A stretch of DNA of 33,872 nucleotides from Acidobacteriota bacterium (GTDB lineage: Bacteria > Acidobacteriota > Terriglobia > Terriglobales > Acidobacteriaceae). The notes beneath the pieces were generated by a model, which was given only the letters and a program-made list of their open reading frames with translations, was not told where the DNA came from and searched no databases. The position numbers and the translations under genes were made by a program. Location: positions 1 to 33,872 of the forward strand of contig JAGWRX010000150.1 of the NCBI GenBank assembly GCA_028876395.1, written 5' to 3'. Shown here one piece after another: positions 24,939 to 32,204 of this stretch; within the stretch, counting starts at the first letter, position 1, and every line of letters starts with the position of its first letter.

Positions 24939-25661
24939 TCAGTCAACCATCACTTCGCCGGGAACGATGGGGCGGGTTCGCGGCAGGGCTCCGCGCACGG
25001 CGGCCGTGCCCATGATGAGCAGCACTGCCGCAAAGGCCATCAGCTTGATCAGGTTCCCCGTGCGCGACTGGGCGAGTTCGTGCGGCAGGGCTTTCCAGAG
25101 GACGAGCAGCAGGGTTTGGCCGGTGGTGACGGCCCAGACGGAGCCATAGAAGTAGCGTCGCTCCGTGCCTTCGTCCCTGGTGGACGGGCCGACGCGGGGC
25201 AGTCTGCCCGCCGCGCCCAGCGTGAGGATCACGACGAACAGAGGCAGGTAGCCGTACTGGTAGATCTGCTTCATGGCCCAGACGCCGGTGAAGGACGCGA
25301 TGACGAGGCCGGTGAGGTTGAGCAGGGCAAAGTTGAGCACGGCGTTCCACGCGAAGGTGTAGCAGACCTTGCGGTAGAGCGGATTCGGCTTGTCCTCATC
25401 GAAGCGCAGGATGTAGGGGCGCGGCTCGACGCCCGGCAACTGTGCGCGCAGGCCGGCGATGCCGGTGCCGATGAGAACGGCGGCGAGCCAGATGGAGTTG
25501 GTCCAGCCGAATCCATGCGCAAACAGGCTGAAGGTCAGAGGGCCCGGCGCGAGAAAGAAGACCCAGATCCAGATAGGCCAGTGCGCCAGGCGGTAGAGAC
25601 GCGTGTTGCGCTCGCGAATCTTCCGCTGCTCGGCGTACTCGACCTTACCACGGTAACCCAT
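24939..25661 (-). CDS. Polytopic membrane protein of unknown function
   Basis: A 240-residue protein with about six predicted membrane segments (near 27-48, 53-71, 103-124, 133-151, 170-188, 202-222). Its N-terminus is basic (MGYRGKVEYAEQRKIRERNTRLYRLAHW). A soluble loop, GVEPRPYILRFDEDKPNPLYRKVC, lies between segments 2 and 3. Tryptophans cluster in the first helix (HWPIWIWVFFLAPGP). I do not recognise a family. It is a single gene, convergent with the GYD gene and separated from cinA by 331 nt. It has its own promoter (TTGACG-17-AACACT) ending 7 nt before the ATG. Confidence 0.75.
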   Translation of the reverse strand: MGYRGKVEYAEQRKIRERNTRLYRLAHWPIWIWVFFLAPGPLTFSLFAHGFGWTNSIWLAAVLIGTGIAGLRAQLPGVEPRPYILRFDEDKPNPLYRKVCYTFAWNAVLNFALLNLTGLVIASFTGVWAMKQIYQYGYLPLFVVILTLGAAGRLPRVGPSTRDEGTERRYFYGSVWAVTTGQTLLLVLWKALPHELAQSRTGNLIKLMAFAAVLLIMGTAAVRGALPRTRPIVPGEVMVD

Positions 25662-25668
25662 GGGCTAA

Positions 25669-25697
25669 AGTGTTGCAGAGGTTGGCGCTTACGTCAA
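25669..25697 (-). promoter_or_regulatory. Promoter of the membrane-protein gene, predicted leaderless
   Basis: On the minus strand TTGACG (25697-25692), exactly 17 bp, and AACACT (25674-25669) are followed by 7 nt and then the ATG at 25661. The expected transcription start is the A of the start codon. There is no Shine-Dalgarno sequence. This is the best-supported leaderless candidate in the window because both promoter boxes are present at canonical spacing. Confidence 0.5.
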
Positions 25698-25779
25698 ATG
25701 ACTGACCCGTGCGCCGCGGGCGTTTCACCGCAGCGGGAAATTATGTGCATGCTTTCTGTGGAAAACTGCAAATAAAAAA

Positions 25780-25819
25780 GGGGGGGTAGGGGGGGGCCTT
25801 CAGGGGGTACGGACCGGGG
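25780..25819 (+). other. G-run cluster, potential G-quadruplex
   Basis: G7 (25780-25786), G8 (25789-25796), G5 (25803-25807) and G4 (25816-25819) lie within 40 bases with loops of 2-8 nt, preceded by an A-rich stretch. This is a strong quadruplex pattern on the plus strand. It sits in the 331-nt gene-free gap 25662-25992, upstream of the membrane-protein gene, which is on the other strand. No coding sequence is supported in that gap. Confidence 0.5.
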
Positions 25820-25931
25820 ACATATCCGACGGATTTCTACTCACCCATTTCCATTGTGCGGGATGGAGGCGAAATTATCTGCAAAACGGCTGCTGGATTT
25901 TTTGGTGCTGGGTGGGAGCCGTGGTTTCCCA

Positions 25932-25961
25932 CCCTGTCGTTCGCTGACGCGAGCGACAAGG
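25932..25961. repeat. 13-bp stem-loop downstream of cinA, probable dispersed palindrome
   Basis: CCCTGTCGTTCGC, a TGAC loop and GCGAGCGACAAGG form a 13-bp stem with one mismatch and one wobble. It is flanked by CCCACC on one side and ATGGGG on the other, which extends the symmetry. A smaller inverted repeat GTACC-CGG-GGTAC follows at 25976-25988. It lies just after the cinA stop on the minus strand, without a T-run. The look is that of a dispersed intergenic palindrome of acidobacterial genomes, stated from memory and not verified. Confidence 0.5.
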
Positions 25962-25992
25962 ATGGGGCAACCCTGGTACCCGGGGTACGTGC

Positions 25993-27237
25993 TTACATGA
26001 GCTTGCGGCGGATGAGGTCGAGGGCCTGCTGGGTGGCCCACTGGCGGACGCGGTCGCGGTTGCCTCGGAAGGTGCGCTCGAAGGTATCGGTTTTCTGGGC
26101 GTCGGAGATACCGAAGTACACGCGGCCGACGGGCTTCGCGTCTGTGCCGCCGGTGGGTCCGGCGATGCCGGTGACGCCGATGCCGAGGGTGGCGCCGGTG
26201 CGCTTGCGGATGCCTTCGGCCATGGCGGCGGCGACTTCGGCGGAGACGGCTCCGTGGCGCGCGATGAGGTCCGGTGGGACGTTGGTGAAGGTGGTCTTGA
26301 GCGGATCAGAGTAGACGACGGCGCCGCCGAGGAAAGAGCGCGAGCTGCCGGGGACGCCGGTGATGCGCTGGGCGACCATGCCTCCGGTGCAGCTTTCAGC
26401 GACGGCGAGGGTGGCCTGGCGGAGGCCGAGGTAGTAGAGAACGATCTGCTCGAGCGACTCGCCGTCGGAGGAGTAGAGCCAGTCGTCGAGCGCCTCTTCC
26501 AGGCGTCCGGCGAGCTCGTCGACGCGCTGCTCGGCGGCTTGCTGGTCTGCCTTGGCACAGAGAAGTGTGAGCTGGATGTCGCCGGCGTGGGCGAGGATGG
26601 TGGTTTCGACGTCGGTGTATGTGGTGTAGATGGGCGCGAGGAGCTTGTCGGCCTGCGACTCGGGGATCATGGCGGCCTTGAGCGTGCGTTTGGCAATGAA
26701 GCGCTGGGGCACGGCGGCGCGGAGGCGGGGCATGCACTCGTCGTCGAAGAGGGGGCGGCACTCGTTGGGCGGGCCGGGAACGAGCATGACCAGCTTGCGA
26801 TAGCCCTCGAAATTGATGTCGAGCCACTGGCCGGGCGCGCTGCCGTTGGGATTGGGCAGTACGGTGGCCGACTCGATGACGTCGGCCTGCTTGAGGTTGT
26901 TTTCCGCCATGGGCATGCGCCAGGTGGCGGCGCGGACATGCAGGGCGGCGACCTGGGCGGCGTCACGGCGCAGGGAGAGCGAGAGCGTTTCAGCAACGGC
27001 TTCGCGGGTGAGGTCGTCCTCGGTGGGGCCGAGGCCGCCGATGAGAATGACGATGTCAGTGCGCGCGAGCGCATTGCGGATGGCGGAGACGAGGTCCTTG
27101 CGGCGGTCGCCGACGATGGTCTTGAAGGCGACATAGACGCCGATTTCATTGAGCTTTTCGGTCAGGTAGAGGGAGTTTGTGTCCTGACGGAAGGGGGTGA
27201 GCATCTCGGAGCCGACAGCGATGATTTCGGATTTCAT
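25993..27237 (-). CDS. cinA: CinA-family protein (nicotinamide-nucleotide amidohydrolase / ADP-ribose pyrophosphatase)
   Basis: A 414-residue full-length CinA. The N-terminal MoeA/MogA-like COG1058 domain (1-170: AEIIAVGSEML-type start, GGLGPTEDDLTREAVAE, VMLVPGPPNEC) is an ADP-ribose pyrophosphatase in characterised members. The C-terminal PncC domain (about 255-414: LAVAESCTGGMVAQRIT, FLGGAVVYSDPLKT, GVTGIAGPTGGT, GRVYFGI) deamidates nicotinamide mononucleotide to recycle NAD. The conserved SCTGG serine and threonine are present. It is last in the run yacG-pgpA-SMP30-like-cinA, 80 nt after its predecessor. AGGAG lies 14 nt before the ATG, rather far. Confidence 0.95.
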   Translation of the reverse strand: MKSEIIAVGSEMLTPFRQDTNSLYLTEKLNEIGVYVAFKTIVGDRRKDLVSAIRNALARTDIVILIGGLGPTEDDLTREAVAETLSLSLRRDAAQVAALHVRAATWRMPMAENNLKQADVIESATVLPNPNGSAPGQWLDINFEGYRKLVMLVPGPPNECRPLFDDECMPRLRAAVPQRFIAKRTLKAAMIPESQADKLLAPIYTTYTDVETTILAHAGDIQLTLLCAKADQQAAEQRVDELAGRLEEALDDWLYSSDGESLEQIVLYYLGLRQATLAVAESCTGGMVAQRITGVPGSSRSFLGGAVVYSDPLKTTFTNVPPDLIARHGAVSAEVAAAMAEGIRKRTGATLGIGVTGIAGPTGGTDAKPVGRVYFGISDAQKTDTFERTFRGNRDRVRQWATQQALDLIRRKLM

Positions 27238-27317
27238 AGGCGCAGTTGGGGCTCCTGAGTGGGCATGCGTGGATGCGTGGGCGTGTCTTTCTGCGTGCGC
27301 CGCGGGTTTGCGGGCCG

Positions 27318-28370
27318 CTAGAAGAGGGTGAGTCCTTCGACGCCCAAGTCCACATCATAAACTGCATCGCCGGTGGCGAGAATGGTGGTGCCGAGCGGAG
27401 AAAAGGCAACGCCGGCGAGGTTGTTTCCGCTGAGGACGAGGGAGGCCTCGCCCTGCGGCGTGACGCGCACGAGGCCGCGGCGGCCATGCAGGCAGGCGGC
27501 CACGTAAACGTCGCCGTCCCTGGCGAGCGCGAGGCCCTGGGGACGGCCGAGGCCGCGATACCAGGGGCGCGCATTGCCGTGGGTGTCAATGGCCCAGATG
27601 GCGTCATTGGAGCAGAGGGTGGGGCCGGTGACGAAGAGCGTGCCTTCGCCATCGACGGCGAGGTGATAGGCGGAGACGCTTGGTTCGAGCGTGGCGTAGA
27701 CGAAGATGCGGCGCTGGGGGTCAATTTTGAAGATGGTTCCGCTCCGGTCGCCAACGAAGAGGTTGCCGTCGGGGTCGAAGACGGCGCCTGTGGCCACGCC
27801 CATGCCCTCGGAGTAGAGGGTTGACTCTCCGGCTCCATCGACGCGGTAGACGTTGCCCTCGGCGCGGGAGGTGACGAAGAGGTCGCCTTCGGGACTGAAG
27901 GCGAGGCCTGTGGCGTTGAGGATTCCAGTGACGAACGGCGTGCCGCGTCCGTCGGGACTGACGCGGACGACGGAGACGGGGGTCTGCTTGCCTCTTGGGC
28001 CGGAGATGGTGGCGTAGACCATGCCGGACCGGCTGACGGCGGGATTGGTGACTGGGTGCAGTCCGCTGGAGAGCTCGCGGGCGACGCGCAGGGGCACGGC
28101 GTTGCTGACGCCGTCAGGGGAACGAACCTCAACGAGCCCGGTGACAGCTTGCTCGGGCACGCGAAAGGCCAGCCGGCCGGGGCGGCACATCACGACCTGC
28201 GCGGTGTGGCTGCCGACTACGACTCCCGGCAGCCCCGCAGCATGAGGGCCCAGGTGATCGCCGACAACCTCGACTTCGCCGAGGGGCAGGGCGGCAGCGG
28301 GCACGAGGTCGTCAATACGCGGATCGGGGAAGACATCTTCAGGCGCGGGCTGGGGACGTGTTCGAGCCAT
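27318..28370 (-). CDS. IPT/TIG plus SMP-30/NHL-type beta-propeller protein
   Basis: A 350-residue protein from ATG 28370; a TTG 12 nt upstream is an alternative start. The N-terminal part (about 25-100) looks like an IPT/TIG immunoglobulin-like domain (LGEVEVVGDHLGPHAAGLPGVVVG...VTGLVEVRSPDGVSNAVPLRV). The rest is a six-bladed propeller of repeats such as ATGLAFSPEGDLFVTSRAEGNVYRVD, ATGAVFDPDGNLFVGDRSGTIFKID and PQGLALARDGDVYVAACL. SMP-30/gluconolactonase relatives hydrolyse sugar lactones, but the metal ligands cannot be confirmed and NHL repeats may only be a binding scaffold. No signal peptide is seen. It lies 13 nt after pgpA on the same strand. Confidence 0.85.
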   Translation of the reverse strand: MARTRPQPAPEDVFPDPRIDDLVPAAALPLGEVEVVGDHLGPHAAGLPGVVVGSHTAQVVMCRPGRLAFRVPEQAVTGLVEVRSPDGVSNAVPLRVARELSSGLHPVTNPAVSRSGMVYATISGPRGKQTPVSVVRVSPDGRGTPFVTGILNATGLAFSPEGDLFVTSRAEGNVYRVDGAGESTLYSEGMGVATGAVFDPDGNLFVGDRSGTIFKIDPQRRIFVYATLEPSVSAYHLAVDGEGTLFVTGPTLCSNDAIWAIDTHGNARPWYRGLGRPQGLALARDGDVYVAACLHGRRGLVRVTPQGEASLVLSGNNLAGVAFSPLGTTILATGDAVYDVDLGVEGLTLF

Positions 28371-28383
28371 ATCGGGTTTCAAC

Positions 28384-28896
28384 CTAAATCCAAATGTGCA
28401 ACAGAGATGCTACACCCAAAGCATACAGACCTGCGAGGACGTCATCCAGCACAATACCCCAACCCTCGGGCAAGCCTTCAGCCTGGCGCACGGGAAAGGG
28501 TTTGGTGATATCGAAGAGGCGGAAGAGGATGAGCGCAAGGAGAGCGTGGCGCCAGTTGGCGTGGCTGCCGAGCAGGGTAATCCACTGGCCGGCGACCTCA
28601 TCGATAACCACGAAGCCGGGGTCTTTGCGGCCGCTTTCGCGGGCGACGATGGTGGCGGCGGGGATGCCGAGGATGAGGCTGAGCGCGATGCTGGCAAGCA
28701 GGGCTGCGGCGAGCGCGAGCGCAGATGGATGCAGCAGCCACGCGTATGCAGCCCACAGCAGGACGGCAGCGACTGATCCCCAGGTGCCGGGGCCGGGCTT
28801 GCCGAGGCCCGCGCCAAAGAAGGTGGCCACGGTCCATGCCCACCGTTGCGTGGGGCGCTGATTTTGGACAGGAATTGTGGCGGGTTGCTCATTCAT
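28384..28896 (-). CDS. pgpA: Phosphatidylglycerophosphatase A
   Basis: Dephosphorylates phosphatidylglycerophosphate to phosphatidylglycerol at the inner membrane. The 170-residue product from ATG 28896 has the PgpA motifs GLGKPGPGTWGS, the membrane segment LALAAALLASIALSLILGIPAA, the catalytic-region DPGFVVIDEVAGQWITLLG and FRLFDITKPFPVRQAE, and WGIVLDDVLAGLYA near the end. The frame is open to 29073 through yacG, but that region reads as yacG in another frame. The start overlaps the yacG stop by 8 bp, so the two are coupled. Confidence 0.95.
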   Translation of the reverse strand: MNEQPATIPVQNQRPTQRWAWTVATFFGAGLGKPGPGTWGSVAAVLLWAAYAWLLHPSALALAAALLASIALSLILGIPAATIVARESGRKDPGFVVIDEVAGQWITLLGSHANWRHALLALILFRLFDITKPFPVRQAEGLPEGWGIVLDDVLAGLYALGVASLLHIWI

Positions 28897-29119
28897 CGCG
28901 GGAGCCTTTATTGTGTCCGCCGGCGAGGCCGCCGAGGTCCTCAAGCACCTCGGGGTCGAGCACCGGCGAACTGATTTTGTAGACGCCCATCGCCCACTTG
29001 CCGAGGTCGATCTTGCGGCAGCGGTCACTGCAGAAAGGGAAGTCCTCGTCTTTGGGACGGACCAGCATGCCACAGGTGGGGCAGCGGAGCACCTTTACGG
29101 ATTTTTTCTTTGCAGCCAT
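28889..29119 (-). CDS. yacG: YacG-type zinc-finger protein (DNA gyrase inhibitor family)
   Basis: A 76-residue zinc protein. The motif pair CPTCG (13-17) and FCSDRCRKIDLGKW (29-42) is the four-cysteine signature of YacG. E. coli YacG binds GyrB and inhibits gyrase. The N-terminal lysine patch (MAAKKKSVKV) and acidic tail are usual. AGGAA lies 7 nt before the ATG. It is first in a minus-strand run with pgpA, the propeller protein and cinA. The 138-nt gap to the DUF535 gene behind it shows no other feature. Confidence 0.93.
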   Translation of the reverse strand: MAAKKKSVKVLRCPTCGMLVRPKDEDFPFCSDRCRKIDLGKWAMGVYKISSPVLDPEVLEDLGGLAGGHNKGSRDE

Positions 29120-29257
29120 GGGACTGTTCCTGCCCGGAGGCAGGGCTTAACAACTATGGTACAAGGCTCGGGGGAGAACAATCAGCGACTGCCCCGGGGA
29201 TTACCGCTGGGGAGCGGAGCCGTTCCGGCCGGGATGCGGTGCGCCATGCCGCATGGC

Positions 29258-30295
29258 TCAGCGAGACTCGCGGAGCAGGCGGCAGACGTCATCGGCGAGC
29301 TGCTGTTTGAATGCCCGCTTCTTCCTCGTTCTTATTTTGTGGCCCTGCTTGATGGTTGCCAGCGGTTTCTGCGGCGCGGGTAGAGGACTGCAAAAGAAGC
29401 CGGTTGAAGACCTGGCCGCTCCGATCGCGGTGAAAAAGTCGTCGTAGGCCTCGTTGAGGGAATTTGCGCAATCCTTGTTGTACGAGACGTGCCTCGTGGC
29501 GCAAATGCCTGCCATTTCGTGGATGCCGCAGGCCCTGGCGATGCCCTCGAGGGCGGCAAAAAGCAGAGCCGGCGGAGCCACTTCGCACAATGTCCTGGTT
29601 GCGAGAGAGATGGGCTGGAGGCATCCCTCGATGCCCTGAAGGCGCGTAATGAAGAGAACGTCAGGGGCCGATGACTCAACGATCCATCCCGGGACGACGG
29701 TGCATGACAAATTGAATACGGGGGCACCATTGACCCGAAGATAGAGAGACAACTCGCCCTCGAATTCGCAATCGGAGGGTTTCGGCAGACCCATGGTGAC
29801 GGCGTAAGCGTTGCCGCTTTCATTGATATCAAGCATTGCAACGTCACCATACAAAGTTCGGCGCAGAAGGTCGGCGGGAAACTTTGCGGCCAGGTACTTG
29901 TAGTGGTGCAGAAAGCAGGCCGCGCGCTGGTCGACCGAGAGATCGCGGGCGAGATAATCATCGGCCAGGTACTTGAACGGCAGTTCCCTGTAAGTAGCGG
30001 CGATGCCATGGAGCGCAGGCAGCTTCAAGATTTGAAAGATTTCAAGCAGACGGGGGATGCTGATGGAGACGCGACCCAGTTTGCGGGCCGACTGAGGCGA
30101 TAGCCTGGCTCTCAGCTTCCATGCCAGGTTCATGAAGGGGTGACGCGACCTGCTTTTTCGTATTCTCTCAATCAGAAGATGCTTCCAGTGCTGGACGCGA
30201 TGATCGAGGGCATGCCTATTCCAGGGGTCGAGGATAGGGACGAATCTTATCTGCACTGCGAGACTATCCGAGTTCGGCTGTACGGACTTGTGCAT
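29258..30295 (-). CDS. VirK/YbjX family (DUF535) protein
   Basis: A 345-residue soluble protein resembling the VirK/YbjX family: LPALHGIAATYRELPFKYLADDYLARDLSVDQRAACFLHHYKYLAAKFP, then MLDINESGNAYAVTMGLPKPSDCEFEGELSLYL, LFITRLQG and GICATRHVSYN. The family is linked to antimicrobial-peptide resistance and virulence in enterobacteria, but its biochemistry is unknown. The start is uncertain: ATG 30295, or ATG 30133 (MNLAWKLRARLS, 54 residues shorter). Neither has a Shine-Dalgarno. Base and codon use look less GC-biased than in neighbouring genes, which may mean recent arrival. A perfect TATAAT lies 114 nt before the longer start. Confidence 0.8.
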   Translation of the reverse strand: MHKSVQPNSDSLAVQIRFVPILDPWNRHALDHRVQHWKHLLIERIRKSRSRHPFMNLAWKLRARLSPQSARKLGRVSISIPRLLEIFQILKLPALHGIAATYRELPFKYLADDYLARDLSVDQRAACFLHHYKYLAAKFPADLLRRTLYGDVAMLDINESGNAYAVTMGLPKPSDCEFEGELSLYLRVNGAPVFNLSCTVVPGWIVESSAPDVLFITRLQGIEGCLQPISLATRTLCEVAPPALLFAALEGIARACGIHEMAGICATRHVSYNKDCANSLNEAYDDFFTAIGAARSSTGFFCSPLPAPQKPLATIKQGHKIRTRKKRAFKQQLADDVCRLLRESR

Positions 30296-30408
30296 GAATC
30301 ATGGTCTGAAGCCACCACGAACTGGATCTTGCTTCAACCGGGGCTTTCGGCGTTCATCCAATTAAACCCTTCAGGAGGAGCATCCGGCATCTGTGCCAAA
30401 TCGTTCGC

Positions 30409-30414
30409 ATTATA
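30409..30414 (-). promoter_or_regulatory. -10 box (TATAAT) before the DUF535 gene
   Basis: A perfect TATAAT on the minus strand predicts transcription from about 30402 and a leader of about 107 nt before the start at 30295. In the leader an ATG opens an 18-codon frame (MPDAPPEGFNWMNAESPG, stop near 30334). It has no Shine-Dalgarno and is only a possible upstream peptide. No good -35 is present at 17 bp. Confidence 0.4.
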
Positions 30415-30461
30415 GCGCCGTTGAGCCGCAATCCGCGGTTTACCGCCATGGGCAACAGCCG

Positions 30462-30505
30462 GGGATGCGGGCCGAAGGCGCAATCGCGGCGGGCGGCCGC
30501 ATCCC
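30462..30505. other. Long-range inverted repeat downstream of rimO
   Basis: GGGATGCGG (30462-30470) and CCGCATCCC (30497-30505) are perfect 9-nt inverted repeats around a GC-rich 26-nt interior, with CCGG extending on both sides. It begins 10 nt after the rimO stop at 30515 (minus strand) and lies upstream of the DUF535 promoter. It could end rimO transcription, but no U-run follows. Confidence 0.4.
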
Positions 30506-30514
30506 GTCCGGCGG

Positions 30515-32038
30515 CTAGAGCGGCCCGGCGACGATGCGGGCGACCAAGTCGTATTCGTGCGCTTCGGTAATCTCTGCGCGATAGAAGCGGCCCTGCTCCA
30601 GCGTCTCGAGGTCGCCGAAGTCGTTGATGTAGACCTTGCCGTCGATTTCGGGGGCGTGGAACTGGGTGCGACCCTCCCAGAGCATGGGGGTTTCATCGCT
30701 TTCGCCTTCGGCGAGCAGGACCAGCTCGCGGCCCACCCACTGCTGCCTGGCGCGCTTGCTGATGCCTTGCTGGAGCTTCATGAGGCGGCGCTTGCGGGCC
30801 TCGATGGTGCGTTTGGGCAGCTTGCCGTCGAGCGAGAATGCGCCGGAGCCTTCTTCGTCGGAGTAGGTGAAGACGCCGAGCCAGTCGAACTTCGCTTCGT
30901 TGATGAACTCTTCCAAAAGCTCAAAATCGCGGAGCGACTCGCCGGGAAAGCCGACGATGAAGGAGGTGCGGAGAGCGATGCCGGGCACGGCGGCACGGAC
31001 CTTTTCGAGGGTCTTGAGGAAGATGTCTGCGCCGGCTCCGCGCTTCATGGTTTTGAGGACGGCAGGCGAGGCGTGCTGGAGCGGGACGTCGAGATATTTG
31101 CAGATGTTGTCGTGCCGGGCGATGGTCTCAAGCAGGCGGCCGGTGATGCGGTTGGGGTAGGCGTAGAGAAAGCGCAGCCAGCGGAGGCCCTCGATGCGGG
31201 CGAGCGTGTCAAGAAGCTGCGCGAGGCCGTCTTTGAGTCCGAGGTCTTCGCCGTAGCAGGTGGTGTCCTGGCCGATGAGGGTGATTTCCTGCACGCCGCG
31301 GGAGACGAGTTGTTGTGCTTCGGCGACGACGGACTCGAAGCGGCGGGAGCGGAATTTGCCGCGCAGGTTGGGGATGACGCAGAAGCTGCAGGGGTGGTCG
31401 CAGCCCTCGGCGATTTTGATGTAGGCCGATGTGCGCGGGGTGGCGAGGAGGCGCGGGGTGGTCTCATCGTAGAGATAGGTGGGCAAGAGATGCGCGGCAC
31501 CCTGCCAGTCGTCGCGGCTGAAGCGGCCCTGCTGCTCGCGGAGCTGCCCTTCGGGCCTGGAGGCTCTGGATTGAGATGTGTGGGTGCCTGAAAGGGACTC
31601 TTGCCCTGGGCGCGTTGTCGCGTTGCCGCTGAGGATGTTGAAGGGCGAGGGCGCGGCGGCGGGCTGGGCGATGCCAGCGGCTTCAAGGATGGATTCGAGT
31701 TCGCCGGTGCCGATGACGGCGTCGACTTCGGGAATATTTTTCCTGATTTCATCCCTGTATCGCTCAACCAGACATCCCGCTACGATGAGTTTTGTGGCGC
31801 GGCCCTCGGTTTTGTGGCGGGCCATTTCGAGGATGGTGTCGACAGACTCCTGCTTGGCGGTGTCGATGAAGCTGCAGGTGTTGACGACGAGGATTTCGGC
31901 GTCTTCGGGACGGGCGGTGAGGCGCGCACCGGCGCGGTCCAGCAGGCCCATCATGACCTCGGAATCGACGAGGTTCTTGGGGCAGCCCAAGGAAATAAAG
32001 CCCACGGTCGGCGCCGTGGGTGGGGAAAGTTTGCTCAC
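30515..32038 (-). CDS. rimO: Ribosomal protein S12 methylthiotransferase RimO
   Basis: A radical-SAM enzyme that adds a methylthio group to the conserved aspartate of ribosomal protein S12. The N-terminal UPF0004 domain has its three Fe-S cysteines (C19 in SLGCPKN, C55 in VNTCSF, C89 in VAGCLVERY). The radical-SAM motif CDHPCSFC lies near 211-218, followed by LIGQDTTCYG, LDVPLQHASP and IVGFPGES, and a C-terminal TRAM domain (about 440-507). At 507 residues it is some 60 longer than usual. The excess is a Ser/Gln/Arg-rich low-complexity insert at about 122-184, between the first and second domains. The GTG at 32038 is chosen because SLGCPKN lies only 18 residues in. TACAAT 6 nt before it suggests a leaderless message. 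Confidence 0.95.
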   Translation of the reverse strand: MSKLSPPTAPTVGFISLGCPKNLVDSEVMMGLLDRAGARLTARPEDAEILVVNTCSFIDTAKQESVDTILEMARHKTEGRATKLIVAGCLVERYRDEIRKNIPEVDAVIGTGELESILEAAGIAQPAAAPSPFNILSGNATTRPGQESLSGTHTSQSRASRPEGQLREQQGRFSRDDWQGAAHLLPTYLYDETTPRLLATPRTSAYIKIAEGCDHPCSFCVIPNLRGKFRSRRFESVVAEAQQLVSRGVQEITLIGQDTTCYGEDLGLKDGLAQLLDTLARIEGLRWLRFLYAYPNRITGRLLETIARHDNICKYLDVPLQHASPAVLKTMKRGAGADIFLKTLEKVRAAVPGIALRTSFIVGFPGESLRDFELLEEFINEAKFDWLGVFTYSDEEGSGAFSLDGKLPKRTIEARKRRLMKLQQGISKRARQQWVGRELVLLAEGESDETPMLWEGRTQFHAPEIDGKVYINDFGDLETLEQGRFYRAEITEAHEYDLVARIVAGPL

Positions 32039-32044
32039 TTCCTT

Positions 32045-32050
32045 ATTGTA
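32045..32050 (-). promoter_or_regulatory. -10 box of rimO (leaderless arrangement)
   Basis: TACAAT on the minus strand (5 of 6) is followed by AAGGAA and then the GTG start. AAGGAA abuts the start codon and is too close to act as a normal ribosome binding site. The expected transcript start falls on the GTG. Confidence 0.5.
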
Positions 32051-32080
32051 CCGGGAAGTGGAAGTTGCCGGGTTCCCTCA

Positions 32081-32137
32081 GGGGCTGAAGCCCCCTCTAT
32101 TTTGTGATGTTTATGATGTACGGGCTGAAGCCCGTAC
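32081..32137. repeat. Pair of REP-like hairpins with GGGCTGAAGCCC core
   Basis: GGGGC-TGAA-GCCCC (32081-32094) and the 8-bp stem GTACGGGC-TGAA-GCCCGTAC (32118-32137) share the same core and tetraloop, 37-38 nt apart. They lie in the 166-nt gap between rimO (whose start they precede) and the zinc-ribbon gene (whose stop they follow). Such CGGGCTGAAGCCCG units look like dispersed intergenic repeats of Terriglobales. That is from memory; the two copies here are directly seen. Confidence 0.6.
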
Positions 32138-32204
32138 CCTTCACAGACAGCCATGGCCTTCAACGCAGTGCACTTGAAGAGACATTGGCTTGTTGTGCGT
32201 TGGT

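Noticed and set aside
30557..31591. A 344-codon plus-strand frame over rimO
   Set aside because: Gly/Ala/Glu-rich shadow; RimO motifs fill the other strand.
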